Shown here in pieces: positions 33,284-53,341 of a stretch of 64,000 nucleotides of DNA (positions are counted from its first letter, which is position 1; the number at the start of each line of letters is the position of its first letter). Source of the DNA: Volvariella volvacea V23 (taxonomy: Eukaryota > Basidiomycota > Agaricomycetes > Agaricales > Pluteaceae). The DNA is taken from NCBI GenBank assembly GCA_000349905.1, contig KB722745.1:639723-703722 (forward strand), read 5' to 3'. The position numbers and the translations under genes were made by a program. Below the pieces are notes generated by a model. The model was given only the letters and a program-made list of their open reading frames with translations, made no database searches and was not told the origin of the DNA.

Positions 33284-34882
33284 ATGACCACACCCACTGT
33301 ACAGGATGCCATCACCTCGCTGACCCTCCCGCCAGAAATACTTGACCAAATCGGCACACATCTCAACCGAAAGAGTATCGCCTGCGTTCGCTCGTGTTGT
33401 GTGCTCTTTTGTAACGTTTTTACGCCTTTCCTCGTGAACGAGCTTACACTGTACCTCTCGAAAGAACTGCACAGCTTATCACCAAACGGCGGACCCTCAC
33501 CTGCCGTATTCTTTGCCACACGTCGGCAGTCCATGCACAGAGCAATTCCTTTCGTCCCAGCGCCGGAATCGTTGGCTCGCCACATTAGGAAGTTGTGTGT
33601 TGAACTTGACACAGACGGATTGGATAGAGAGAATGGAGATGAAGGTCGAGACGCAAACTCTCAGGAAAAGCTAGATACCCTGTTACAAGAAGTCGTTCGG
33701 TTTAAATGGCTCCAATTCATGAAGATTACATGGGTCACAGGCAGGACGTCCTGGTGGAGAACTCCAACCCACTTGGGCCAGTTGGGCGTCCTGGAGGAAG
33801 AGGTGCTATCCACCATCCATAATACGGTCAAAATACCGCTAAAGGGCATCGAAATCGTCGACTCGTGCATGTCTCTTCGGCTGCCACCTACCCCAACCCC
33901 TCTCACGCTGTTCAACTCTCTGAAAGAGCTACGCATCGAGCACTTTCGCGACGACCGTGCTATATTCCCACTTCTCAAGGAGGCGATCGTGCAGAACTCT
34001 ACCACGCTCGAAGTGTTGTCCATCCGGATGTACTCGTTCTTCGCCTTTCCTCTCGACAGCATATTTCCACTTCAACCTTCAACACCGTCCCTTTCGTTCC
34101 ACACCTTGGACCTGCTGAGCCAAGTCCTCTGGCAAGACACACCCTTCACAGATCTCCCCCTCCTCCCCAACCTGCGCCATCTCCGCCTCAACAAATTCGA
34201 TGCAGCACCATCCCCTTTGAACCAGCCCGACAGACTTTGGGACTTGCTCAGGCAGCGACACACCCACATCAAGAGCCTCCGAACAGCCTACATCATCACC
34301 AGCTCCCTCGTCGACTATCTCGCATCGTACCAAGGCCTCGAATGGGTATCCTTCAACCTCCTCGCAGCGGAACGCGTCGCCCCCGACCTCGTCGACGCCT
34401 TCATCGCCCGCGTCCTCCCCGTCCAGTCAGCTACGCTTCGCCACTTGTGGGCCCCGCTCCCCTGCCCCTGCCCCCGTCTCCGTCCTTGTCCCCCCGACTC
34501 GGACTCGGACTCGGACCAAGCCTCGCAAATACGCGGTGCGCCCTGGCCTCCCCAAGTGCAGTTTTCGCGTTTGGCTGCTCTGACGCTGTCGTTCCCCTCC
34601 GAGCGGACACTCTCGGTCGAGACGTTTCAGGAGATGCTCGAGTGGTTGGAGCAGTTCCCCGTGCTCTCCGAGGCGGCGACCGTTGTGCCCAGAGAGTTTG
34701 ACATTTCGGGGGTGACGCAGGAGGGGTTGGGGAGCATTGCGGAGCAGCTGGTTGGGCGGACGGGGAGGCCTAGATATTGGTCTATTGAGCTGTCTGATTT
34801 GCGGTATTTTAGGTGGAGGAGTGAGATGGCGTGTGGGGATACTTGGCGATTTGTGAAGTTTCTTGATTATTCTGAACGATGA
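33284..34882 (+). CDS. F-box-like protein with LRR-type C-terminal region, single exon
   Basis: An intronless frame of 532 residues. Residues 8-55 form an F-box-like domain (LTLPPEILDQIGTHLNRKSI, then ACVRSCCVLFCNVFTPFLVN), the Skp1-binding module of SCF ubiquitin ligases. The rest has irregular leucine-rich segments (FNSLKELRIEHFRDD, LPLLPNLRHLRLNKF, FSRLAALTLSF), as in substrate-binding LRR F-box proteins of basidiomycetes. The start is placed at 33284 just before the domain; an upstream in-frame ATG at 33146 would add 46 residues with no domain character. A low-complexity Pro/Ser/Asp stretch lies at about 34470-34520. The substrate is unknown. It is not closely similar to the F-box-like array at 46-61 kb. 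Confidence 0.8.
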   Translation: MTTPTVQDAITSLTLPPEILDQIGTHLNRKSIACVRSCCVLFCNVFTPFLVNELTLYLSKELHSLSPNGGPSPAVFFATRRQSMHRAIPFVPAPESLARHIRKLCVELDTDGLDRENGDEGRDANSQEKLDTLLQEVVRFKWLQFMKITWVTGRTSWWRTPTHLGQLGVLEEEVLSTIHNTVKIPLKGIEIVDSCMSLRLPPTPTPLTLFNSLKELRIEHFRDDRAIFPLLKEAIVQNSTTLEVLSIRMYSFFAFPLDSIFPLQPSTPSLSFHTLDLLSQVLWQDTPFTDLPLLPNLRHLRLNKFDAAPSPLNQPDRLWDLLRQRHTHIKSLRTAYIITSSLVDYLASYQGLEWVSFNLLAAERVAPDLVDAFIARVLPVQSATLRHLWAPLPCPCPRLRPCPPDSDSDSDQASQIRGAPWPPQVQFSRLAALTLSFPSERTLSVETFQEMLEWLEQFPVLSEAATVVPREFDISGVTQEGLGSIAEQLVGRTGRPRYWSIELSDLRYFRWRSEMACGDTWRFVKFLDYSER

Positions 34883-35262
34883 TGTGTTGCGAGGCTCGAG
34901 GATGGTTGCATTGAGCATGGACTCTGACTGTAATCGGTCTCATTGGAATTTTGTTTTTATAGAATGTGCGGATCTATGTGTGTTCAAGCTTAGAGTGTAT
35001 TCCTTATGCCAGGTTAATGGCAGACGTCCCCCAGGTTCTCAGGTACTTGCTACCTATTTCTACTTTAACATGGCATCACAGGAGTCTGTTCGAGAGTACG
35101 CGGCGATCAGGCAAATGCATCCATCCCATGTTGCCTGTGGCCACGAACCACCGGAAGTATCGCCTGGCCGGGATGCCGGTGCTAAGCATCCGGAACGGAA
35201 GTGCAGCCCGGATCTTGCAACGAGACTGGAGAGAGTATCTGTGCCATCTCGTCTGTACCCCC
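34883..35262. other. Intergenic, no gene recognised
   Basis: Open frames exist in more than one phase at 34966-35260 but none continues a recognised domain. The stretch is treated as the 3' flank of the F-box gene and promoter of the next gene. Confidence 0.4.
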
Positions 35263-36102
35263 ATGACTGAGCAAGCTAACCCTGAAGGCCTTTTGTGCGT
35301 TTTCTCTGAACCCGGGGAACTGGTCTCGCTGGAGGAGTTCCAAGGTGGGCGGTCGCATGAGCGCTAATCGAGTCCAGCGTGACATTGACTATCCCGCTAA
35401 TGCTTAGATTGGTATAACGATGAACACGTCCCGCTCCGTGTCAACCACTTTTTATCCTTCCTCACTGGTGCGCGGTACTTTTCCTTGGACGAGGGCAAGA
35501 AGCCGTCGTGGGTAGCGGTATACGATATCTCGGAATTAGCTGCTCTACAAGATGAGAGGTATACAAGGCTGAGAACGAATAGAAGCGAGAGGGAGGCTGG
35601 GTTGGTTAAGAGACTCGAGATTTTGGATAGGAGGATATGCAGGGTTGTTTGGGATTCTGGACTCGCTGGGAGTAAGGAGAATGCAACCACATCGTTTGGG
35701 GCTGGGAATCCGACGAGGTATTTGGTTAGTTTGGAGGTTGATGTTGAAGGGGCGGGGGAGGACGATGCGGTGATACAAAGATGGCTGGAACATGAAGCAG
35801 GAGTGATAAGATTGGAACAAGAGGGGTGGTTAAGGACGAGAGCGTTTAGATGCGATGATGTAGTGAGGTCTGGAGTTGGAGTGGGCACGAATGCTCAAGA
35901 GCAAATCGTACCCAAGTATCTGGTCCTTCATGGTGGGTCTGCCGTCCCTTGCACGCTGTGACGCTCACACGAGGTGTGATCAGAGTATTCGACGGTCCCT
36001 CAAAATTCAACTTTATTGGGAGATACGGTGAAGGTTGTGGAGCAGAGGCGTTGGGAGCTTTACCGTGCATACCCGACCATTGCCCAAGGAAACCAGTCGT
36101 AG
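35263..36102 (+). CDS. Putative dimeric alpha/beta-barrel (EthD-like) protein
   Basis: Three exons: 35263-35344, 35408-35932 and 35984-36102, totalling 726 nt and 241 residues. The start MTEQANPEGLLCVFSEPG leads into a ferredoxin-like repeat: VSLEEFQDWYNDEHVPLRVN, LTGARYFSLDEGKKPSW, VAVYDI and YTRLRTNRSEREAGLVKRLE. The DWYNxEH signature and the pair of similar halves (second half from TRYLVSLEVD to YLVLHEYS) resemble fungal EthD-like dimeric alpha/beta-barrel proteins. The first intron splits the Asp of DWYN. The role is unknown; small barrels of this kind often bind or modify small aromatic or oxidised compounds, but no catalytic residue can be named here. No signal peptide is seen. Confidence 0.7.
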
Positions 36103-36693
36103 CAGTGTTGTTTGATGGCTCTCGACTTTGTTCGTGTTCGTCGTCGACGTTGACGGCAACAGGCGCGTCGCTTCGCCCGTTCGATAGAGTAACCATGACG
36201 ATGCATCTTGACTGTTGAGGGGTTGACGAGGTGGTGCCGTGGTGCAGGGAACCATCCTGATGTACATGTACTGGCAGACCCGTCGGCCTGATGAACGCCT
36301 TGAAGCCGTTCATCATGATTAAAAGTTGTGAGAGAAAATCAGTGATGAGCTGAAGCTGTGCGCGATGTCCACAACGCCCTCGACGACAATCCCCACACCC
36401 CTGATCGCATCGCAATGCCGGCCACGTGGGAGTGTGAATCAAATCAGTAACCGAAAGGGGGAGCGGGTTAGCGAGCCTCGTCTTAGCCCAGCAAAGGACT
36501 TGGACGGTCACCACGACCGTTATCAACACCCCGGGTCTCTTTTTCTCTCCCTTTTCCTCTTTTTGCGCGGGCACACTGTATCATGTACGCTCTCTGAACA
36601 CCTGCACACGACGACGACAATCTCAGGCTACGCTACGGTCAATCGCTATATCCTACACTGCTGCTTGCTGCTTTGCTATAACTCCTACACGCT
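36103..36693. other. Promoter region of the BEACH gene
   Basis: No gene is seen. Pyrimidine-rich tracts occur around 36530-36560, upstream of the start codon at 36694. A long minus-strand ORF crossing this stretch has no recognisable domain. Confidence 0.4.
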
Positions 36694-45944
<9,251 letters not shown>

Positions 45945-46149
45945 GCATAAAGCACGTAAATAGAGACTACGGAGGATATCTGCATTTTAGTTCGGATTCA
46001 TGGTGTATGAATAATTGGCTGTAATCATAGTTTTCGGGTATACATGGATTAAAACATATTCGCAAACGAACTATCGAGTCCAACAGATTAAAAGTAATTA
46101 CAAGTCGCCCATAAATCCCAAAAATCGGTCCAAAACGTAGCACAACAAA
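45945..46149. other. Short convergent intergenic stretch
   Basis: AT-rich sequence between the ends of the BEACH gene and the first F-box-like array gene; likely 3' UTRs of both. Confidence 0.4.
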
Positions 46150-47234
46150 TTATAATTCCATGACGTTCAAGCACTCCCCGAGATCGATATCTGAGTCATC
46201 ATCGGACATGGGGCCCCATATCTCAGATTTTAATTCTCTCCGACATCTTCTTCGTCTTACAACCTCCATCGAGTGGCTCCAAAAGTCAACACCCCGCTCG
46301 GCACCTCGATACCAATCCTCGCCCCATCCTTCGCCGTTACCGGTAGGTCCTGAATATACCACCACCCTATCCTCGGGCACCTTTTTCACCGTTCCATTCA
46401 CCCTCACAGTCCTGGTCTTTGGCAAGCGAGAGACGTTGTGTTTGACGTCATGTCTGCTTGGGAGTATCATCAGCTCGAGGGCCTCGCATTCTTCCAGACA
46501 CTTCGTCAGGACCTCGGTAGGGAAGGAAAATTCCGACGTAAAATATGCAAAGGCCAGACACCGCAAATTCTTCAACGATGCATAGTTGTTCCCCTCCACC
46601 CAACCGCCGAGTTGACTAGGGTGATCGAGCACATCTAGGTACACTAGGTGCTTCAGAATGTCGTGGTGGAAATCGACTTTTCCGTCCGGAAAGAGGGCTC
46701 CTAGGGATATGCTGAGCCGGAACAAAGGCGGTGCTGTGCGGAGGGGTGAGTGGATTATCGATGTGAGAATCGCGAGTGTATCAGAGATGAGATGGCACCA
46801 CAGGGCGAGATCTTGGAGGTTATGACAGTCGGGGAGGAGTTCCTTCCAATCTGGTTCGGCAGGGGTTTTGGATATCCCATACACCAATAAGTACTTGACA
46901 TGGCGCCTGTCGGATCCTGAGGGATATGAAGGGCGATGATGGTAGAAGAAAGACTTTGTATCCTGATAGAGAAGGGCGCCTTGGAGGATTACGATCTCGT
47001 AAAGCAACGGTTCCAGCCTATAAACGATCAATGCGGGGAAATGAGACGAATGGCAGCGAATACTTACCAACTTCGAACGCGACGGGCAACTAGCCTCAAT
47101 ACACGTAATTCCTTGTGCCTGTCATTATGCGCAGCCATCTCGAAGATGATTCGCTCCAACTCTCGCGGGAGCCGTGGCTCGATAACTGGGCCTTCGAGGT
47201 CAGGACTCGGATTGCCATTGGAGCTGCTCGTCAT
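46150..47234 (-). CDS. F-box-like array protein, copy 1
   Basis: Two exons: 47068-47234 and 46150-47017, totalling 1035 nt and 344 residues. Exon 1 encodes EPRLPRELERIIFEMAA and ends at the Trp codon split by the intron, as in every other copy. Exon 2 begins LEPLLYEIVILQG and continues with RRHVKYLLVYG, CHNLQDLALWC, HSPLRTAPPLFRLSISLGAL, LFPDGKVDFHHDILKHLVYL, EGNNYASLKNLRCLAF and CLEECEALELMIL. The PRLPxELExIIFELAA helix is the shortened F-box-like start common in agaricomycete gene families. The C-terminus differs from the other copies: the conserved GYRIVINP part is replaced by a longer, charged tail. It is the most diverged intact member. The function is unknown. Confidence 0.8.
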
Positions 47235-47817
47235 TGCGATTTTGCGGTATGTTCAAGGTCGAGTTTGACAAGCTGCGCCAGAGCGCGAGCCTGAAGGTAC
47301 ACCATCACGCCTCATGGCCGGCTTCAGTAATCCGGGACAGGCAGCTGGGTGGTGGGCAATGTTGTGTGCACAGGGGGAGCTAGGATGCTTATGTAAAATT
47401 ATTACATAACCTACCACGCCAATGCGAAGTGTTGGAATGTATGGTCCTCCTGAACGTTGGATCGATGAAAGAGATTGCGCTTCGTTTATCAGGTGCTGGG
47501 GGTGGTTTGGGCTCGCGGGAGCTACCTGAAGATGGGGTGGTTGGGCTTAATGCAATGCGGAGGTCATCTTGGGCGGCTTGAGGGCGTTACTCGGAGATAG
47601 GAGGTGATCATTCAAAGGCAAAGATAGAAGAAAGAGGACCATCGATGCAGTGCTGAACGACTCTTAGTCCAATGTTGGGTAGTTTAACGACAGCTAGCTG
47701 TATTGAAGGTACCCAAGGAATCATACGACCCTAATTTTTTGGCCAAGTGCCATCGCGTCGTGAATCTGCGGTGTTATCCGAACCAAAGGAGGGTACATGT
47801 GGAGAGTCCTTAGCTCG
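47235..47817. other. Intergenic, no gene seen
   Basis: Holds the promoter of copy 1. Its last 70 bases belong to a duplicated stretch whose second copy lies around 48245-48315. Confidence 0.4.
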
Positions 47818-48042
47818 TTAGTTGTTCCAACTGTTCTTGAACAATTTCGTCAGCATACGCCCACTCAACGCTCCCTCATCTCCTCCGGCAAGCCAATTCG
47901 TTACTTTATCTCCCGAGCCCACATAGGGGTTGATAGTAACAATCCTATATCTCCGTAGACCTTTAGATCTATCACTCTCTCCAGTCGACATCTCTATGGA
48001 CCCTCCAACCTGTTCTTGATTTGTTCGGGTGAGCGCCTCCAA
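47818..48042 (-). pseudogene. F-box-like array, C-terminal fragment (copy 2)
   Basis: About 74 codons match the last quarter of the array proteins: MEALTRTNQEQVGGS, SKGLRRYRIV, INPYVGSGDKVTNWLAGGDE, ending near LFKNSWNN. The nearest relative is copy 3, 500 bases downstream, with shared sequence also beyond the stop codon. No upstream exon or F-box-like start is found, so it is a truncated relic of a local duplication. The ATG at the start of this open piece is probably only an internal codon. Confidence 0.7.
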
Positions 48043-48315
48043 TTGATGATAAATATTACCGTCAATTCTCTTTGAATAGCCAACTGTACCAAAACCTCTT
48101 GCTATGCCTTCCTCAAAGATAAATTCGGCGCTCCCCCTGTTTTAATGCGGGTCTCTCAACGCGTACAGTTGTGGAAAGTCTGAAAAACACTCGCTCGTTC
48201 TAGGGCACGATAATTGACAGGCTGGTGCCCATCTCTAATCTTTTTGCCAAATGGTATCACCTGTCATAAACTTGTAATGTTATCCAAAACAAAGGAGGGT
48301 ATATGCGGAGAGTCC

Positions 48316-49171
48316 TTAGTTCATTAGCTGTTCCAACCGTTCCTGAACGATCGCATCAGCGTATGCCCACAAAATGTCTCCCTCATCTCCTCCAGCAACC
48401 CAGTTCTCTGCGCTACCACTTGAACCCACATCGGGGTTGATAACAATCCTGCATTCCAGCAGTCCCTTAGATCTATGCCTCTGCCCAATCGCCAACACCT
48501 CTGTGGATTCTTCAACCTGGTCATGGTTCATTCGGGTGAGTACCACCAATCGATGATAAGTCTCAGCCCCATTTTCAACCCCGCCGAGGATAAGGACCCT
48601 CAACCCACGGCATTCCTCCAAACACTTCTGAATGACACCGACACGGGTAGGTGCTATCACAAACGACAGGTATCTTAGTTTTGGCAGGGAGCCAAAGTTG
48701 TTGCCGTCTTCCCATTGGATGTTATCGCCTGCATCCAATATCTCCAAATGAGTTAGATCCCGAAATATTTCGTGCTTGAAATCGATTTCGCCAGGCGGGA
48801 AGAGGTCACTCAAGAATAGACTCATGCGAAGGAGGCCTAACCCAGGAGGTGCAACAGCACGATGAGGAGAGTTAATGGCGGTGGTAAGCTGTGAAAGTAG
48901 ATCGGGTGAAGGATTACACCATAAGGCGAAGTCTTGAAGGTTGGGGCAGTGCAAGATAAAGTCCCCGTAGTCCTGTATACCCTTTGGTTCCTCCACGAAA
49001 GTTCCGTCGTATCCGTAATGCATAAGCAGTCGTTTCACGTAGTGCGTCTCTGGACCTATGGGCGAATAGCATTAATGCGGGCAGGGTTCTTGTCCTGCAA
49101 CTACGCGCTGCTAGATCGAATATAGTATGTTCGAGTTCTGGCGGTAGTCGCGCCTCGGTTGGCTCGTTCAT
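48316..49171 (-). pseudogene. F-box-like array copy 3, internal deletion over the intron
   Basis: The start (ATG at 49171, MNEPTEARLPPELEHTIFDL) and the bulk of exon 2 (from ETHYVKRLLMHYGYDG to the stop at 48316) are well preserved, with HCPNLQDFALWC, SPHRAVAPPGLGLLRMSL, LFPPGEIDFKHEIFRDLTHL, WEDGNNFGSLPKLRYLSF and CLEECRGLRVLILGG. The exon 1 end, the intron and the exon 2 start (the WLRPILFETVVIS and PPYPT parts of other copies) are missing: PALMLFA runs directly into the codons for GPETHYV. The two parts are in different frames at the join, so the deletion breaks the gene unless an unseen splice rescues it. Confidence 0.75.
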
Positions 49172-49819
49172 GGACAACGCTGATGAAGGTCGAAACGTAG
49201 ACTCGACGATTGCACTAGCCCTGGCTAGTCCTGACTGATTCTGGTGCCATAAATGGCAGTTGGTCACGCCGAGATCATCGTCAAAGCTGGTTGGGTAGAT
49301 CGTTTATGCTTAGAGCCGCTTAGAAGTGGCTGCACACCGACCATCCCCAGTCGCTGAGAACCCTCCCATTTAACCCAAAATATCTGTTCATTCTGCTTTT
49401 GTCATTGATATGCGCGACAAAAGCACTCTTAATAAGAGACTCGCCCAAGAAACGAGAGCCCACTACGTCGCCTCGGAACACGAATAATCAAAAGTACCTT
49501 GCATTAGAACCATCGCCCGAAAGAGTTCAAGCATTGCAGGCTATGGGAACCATGCCAAAACGACAGCGTTACGCCAAATTCGCGAGTTGTCTATTTCTCA
49601 GCGCAGGCGGTGGTGCGAGTCATGATGCATGATGCATGACCCTGGGTTAACGTCGCGCGCACGTGTGTGTACCCACGCTGCGACGGTGTAGGGCGCTAGC
49701 TGGCTGGATTCAGCATTATGCTTAGTGGATCCTTGTGTACTAATTCACAAATTATCAGCAGATAAACGAAGTTGCTCAGTCAGCTGGTGGGATCAAAGGG
49801 ACTCAATTCGGTATCATTG
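49172..49819. other. Intergenic, no gene seen
   Basis: Promoter of copy 3 and 3' flank of copy 4. A CATGATGCATGATGCATGAC direct repeat occurs near 49620-49640. Nothing else is recognised. Confidence 0.4.
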
Positions 49820-50849
49820 TCAGCAACGCCCTACTATCTTCAATTTCTCTAAACGTTTCTGTATGACCCGTTCAGCATTCGCCCACATAATGTCTCCTTC
49901 ATGGCCACCGTCCACCCAAGTCACTGCACCAGTTGTGGTATCCAGATTAAGATTAATGATGACCCTATATCCGCGTAATCCCTTCCTATCGGTATCTACG
50001 CCCATCTTCGCCTGCTCATCGCCAGTTATCTCCTTGCGATCCATTTGGACTGTAGTCAGCGCTTTCAGCTGGTTGGAATCTTCATCCAGGTCGTCAACAT
50101 ATACTCCATCGAGAATAAGCGCCCTTAACGCTTTGCATTCCTCCAAACACTTGCGAACAACTTCGATGTGATCTGGTACATCCAAAAATGCCAGATACTT
50201 CAACTTTGGCAAGCAACCATAATTATTCTCTTCGTCCCACGTAATGCTAGGACCGTCATCCAACACCTCTAGGTGCGTGAGATCGTGAAAAACTTCATGC
50301 CTGAAATTGATCTTCCCATCTGGGAAGAATTCGCCCAAAAAAACACTCATGCGAACGGGGCCTAATCCTGGTGGCGCTACAGTACGATGAGGCGAGTGCA
50401 ATATGGTAGTGAGTTGGGAGAGTGAATCGTGTGGCACGCGACACCATACGGCAAAATCTTGAACGTTGGGACAGAGGGAGACGTAATTCCTGTAGTCTGG
50501 CATATTTTTTACTTTCTTTCTGGGGGATTCTGTGGGATACCCATAATGCAATAGTAACCTCTTGACGTGGTGGGTTTCTTGACCAGTGGGATAAGGAGGG
50601 AAACGATATAAGGGGTGAGATATCCCATCCGCGCTAATCACCACAGTTTGGAACAGCATTGGGCGCAGCCTAGATCAGTAAGAAACAGTTGCTACCACCC
50701 CAAACCATCGGTTCCACTCACCAATCTCGCACATGACGGGCGACTAGCATTAACGCAGGAAAAACCTGTAGTACGCCATCGCGAGCGGCCAATTCAAATA
50801 TGATGTGCTCGAGTTCGGGTGGAAGTCGTGGTTCGGTGGGCGCATTCAT
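49820..50849 (-). CDS. F-box-like array protein, copy 4
   Basis: Two exons: 50722-50849 and 49820-50669, totalling 978 nt and 325 residues. Exon 1: MNAPTEPRLPPELEHIIFEL, then ALMLVARHVRDW with the Trp codon split by a 52-nt intron. Exon 2: LRPMLFQTVVIS, PPYPTGQETHHVKRLLLHYG, SLCPNVQDFAVWC, HSPHRTVAPPGLGPVRMSVF, FFPDGKINFRHEVFHDLTHL, EENNYGCLPKLKYLAF, CLEECKALRALILDG, LRGYRVIINL and GGHEGDIMWANAERVIQKRL. The conserved central blocks are shared by all intact copies, while the linker before GYR varies. An F-box-like start suggests an adaptor role, but no partner is known. The frame is intact. Confidence 0.85.
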
Positions 50850-51219
50850 GGTGGAGGACACCAATAATGGCGACTTAACTGGCACAAACTGCGACGGTGC
50901 CACGACCGTGACACTGATCGTGATTGTGACAGGCACTGAACGATACCGGACTAGCTACTTGTCCATGTACCGGTGCTGGCCCCTTACGAACCCATTCACG
51001 AAACAATCCGATAAAATCGATTGAGCAACCTCTTTCCTGGGAGATCCTGTATGTCGTTTTCGCCCATCCTAGTTTTACATGGGCAAGAATTTCATGAACT
51101 CAGAAGTATATCAAATTCCAAGCGAGGACTCGGAGGTATATCCAAATAACATATCATCACTAGATTGTACCGTACTAATAAGGCCACACTCTCACTGCAA
51201 GTGCTTCGAGGGTGTCACT
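50850..51219. other. Intergenic, no gene seen
   Basis: Between the start of copy 4 and the stop of copy 5; promoter of copy 4. Confidence 0.4.
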
Positions 51220-52261
51220 TCACGAGGTTGTGGATATGATACGACTTCGTTGCTCCACCAATCTCTCCAGCTGCTCCTGAACAATTTCTTCAGCACGTGT
51301 CCACAACAAATCTTGGTCCATCCCATCCACCCAGGTCTCTGCCATACCCCTCATGCCCAGATCGGGATTAATGACGATCCTGTAACCTCGCAAGTCCCTT
51401 GCTTCACTATTTGTGCCCTGTACCGACTCTTCATTCTGCCCGCGATTCCCACCTATGAGCGCACGCAATCCATCGTCAACATCGAAGTCATCCTCGTCGA
51501 CTCCATTAAGGATAAGTGCCTTCAATTCTTTGCACTCCTCTAAACACCTCCGAACGACTCCGACGATGCTTGGTACGCCGACGAATGCCAAATACCTTAA
51601 CCTGGGCAGGCAGCTAAAGTTATTCCCTTCCCTCCATGTAACAGTATGATCATCGTCCAATGTCTCTAGGTGAGTGAGATCTCGGAATATCTCATGATTA
51701 AAGTCAATGGCGCCGTCTGGGAATAGCTTCCTTAAATGCATACTCATACGAAGGAGGCCGAGTCCTGGGGGTGCAACAGTACGATGAGGAGATTGCAGAA
51801 TGATGACGAGCTGGGTGAGTAAATCAGATGGGTGAATACACCATATTGCAAAATCTTGGACATTATGGCAATGGGAGATGAAGTCCTGAAAGCGCGGCAT
51901 ATTCTGCACGACAGGTCCGTCATATCCCTGGTTTATGAGGAGTCGTCTGACATGGTGGGCTTCTTGGTTTGTAGGATAGGGAGGACAGTAGCGGATGGGA
52001 CGACATGTTCGATCCGAACTGATAACTACAGTTTCGAATAAAATCGGTCGTAACCTGAACAAGTTCATACAGAAAGAACAGGTCGGCGGATCTAGGACAC
52101 TAGGAAGCCTCTAGGTTCAAAGCTGCGTACCAATCTCGTACACGATGAGCAACCAGCATCAATGGAGGAAGGGCCTTGGTCCTGCTACCATTTCGGGCAG
52201 CTAGTTCAAAGATGACACGTTCGAGTTCAAGCGGAAGCCGTGGCTCGTTGGATGTATTCAT
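51220..52261 (-). CDS. F-box-like array protein, copy 5
   Basis: Two exons: 52131-52261 and 51220-52054, totalling 966 nt and 321 residues. The intron is 76 nt, the longest among the copies. Exon 1: NEPRLPLELERVIFELAARN, LMLVAHRVRDW. Exon 2: LRPILFETVVISSD, PPYPTNQEAHHVRRLLINQG, HCHNVQDFAIWC, SPHRTVAPPGLGLLRMSMHL, LFPDGAIDFNHEIFRDLTHL, EGNNFSCLPRLRYLAF, CLEECKELKALILNG, LRGYRIVINPDLGM and DLLWTRAEEIVQEQLERL. The start is placed by alignment with the other copies. The 565-base upstream stretch is shared with the oppositely oriented membrane-protein gene at 52825, so the two may have a bidirectional promoter. The frame is intact. Confidence 0.85.
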
Positions 52262-52824
52262 GGGAGAGAAGCGAAGAGGTTGGATGCAAGGCCAAACAGA
52301 AACTCGGCAATCTCCGATAGGAGTGGCGTGCGGCGGGCTTGCCTTTGCGCAGGTTCAAGTGGAAGACACGATTTTTGGTTTTTGGGGAAAGGGGAAGGGC
52401 GGGGCTGTGTGCTGGATTCAGTCAAATTCAGAGCCTGAACTGTTCCACCTCATTGATTTGCGTACATGCGTCAGGGCATCGTACTAAGAATGATGCGCTC
52501 AGCGCAAGATGTCCTATCTCCTGATTCTAAGGTTTCTGAGGATACAGGATTAGTTTCTTCGGAAACAAGGAATAATTGCATTGGAGTCTAATGTGTTGAC
52601 ATGGTCGAAATCTAATAAATTAGATTTGGTCACTGCTTTCCCTACTATGTTCACGTCGACGCAAGCCCAACAGAGTTCCCGCTCGGAAATTGAGTTGAAC
52701 TCCGAATTGACATCGAGCCAGCTAGTACATTAACCAAGCACGCCGACAGATTTCACGTCTACGCCCCCACCCTTGCATTTCTCTTTACCCCACGACCGAC
52801 CCATCTTCAACTTTAAACGCAGCT
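52262..52824. other. Divergent promoter region, copy 5 / membrane gene M1
   Basis: 563 bases between two start codons on opposite strands. No gene is seen. It probably contains both promoters. Confidence 0.4.
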
Positions 52825-53341
52825 ATGACCGAAATAGAAAGCTCCCAGACCTATATGAAGCGAGTTTTGCTTGCGGCGATCCTCGATATCGGCTTTCGCA
52901 TGTTTATGGCAGCAAGCATTGGCGCTACTTTCGTTATTAGACAAAAATATAGTGAATTCAGTTGCTATTTATTATAACATATTGAATCTGACACATTAAT
53001 GCGCATACATCAGGCTTTTTTAATGGGGTATTTCCGGCCAATCTCATCCTTAGTGCCCCACATCGCTGAGCTTGATGTAAAATTCGGCGATCTGATTAGG
53101 TATCTTGCTCGCGCTGCCGTCTTTCTTCATTACCGGCACCGCTTTGAGAATCAAATCAAAAGATAAAAACACCACAGAGAGAGTTTACAAGTCGCTTTTT
53201 GAGGCTGTATGCGCTGCGTGTGGTCCGCTATTTTATTGGATGGCTTGCATGTTTGTTGCCGAGCACTTGGTAAATGCTGAATTTTTACTGCGACGAATGC
53301 CACCTGACTTATACACCTCTAGGGTCGACTCACAGACATGA
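52825..53341 (+). pseudogene. Small membrane protein M1, probably broken by a one-base loss
   Basis: Exon 1 (from 52825) starts MTEIESSQTYMKRVLLAAIL and forms one membrane helix (FRMFMAASIGATFVI). A very short exon follows at the same place as the 15-nt microexons of M2 and M3, but here the piece between the CATCAG acceptor and the GTATTT donor (about 53013-53026) is 14 nt, with a T6 run. The next exon (ending in the ORF closing at 53341) reads GILLALPSFFITGTALRIKS and GPLFYWMACMFVAEHL, matching the ALIATPSIVIASICLRVRGK part of M3, but the frame does not join. One lost T would explain this. It may also be an assembly error. The function is unknown. Confidence 0.45.

Noticed and set aside
33865..34701. 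Plus-strand ORF of 278 codons in another frame
   Set aside because: It lies entirely inside the F-box gene at 33284-34882; its Pro/Arg/His-rich composition is typical of an alternate frame of GC-rich coding DNA.
35846..36574. Minus-strand ORF of 242 codons
   Set aside because: It is antisense to the spliced EthD-like gene over much of its length, lacks recognisable motifs and is composed of reverse-complement shadows of that gene and of the BEACH promoter.
49612..49642. Short direct repeats (CATGATG) considered as a possible array
   Set aside because: Only a few adjacent units without spacers; a simple local repeat, not a CRISPR or satellite array.
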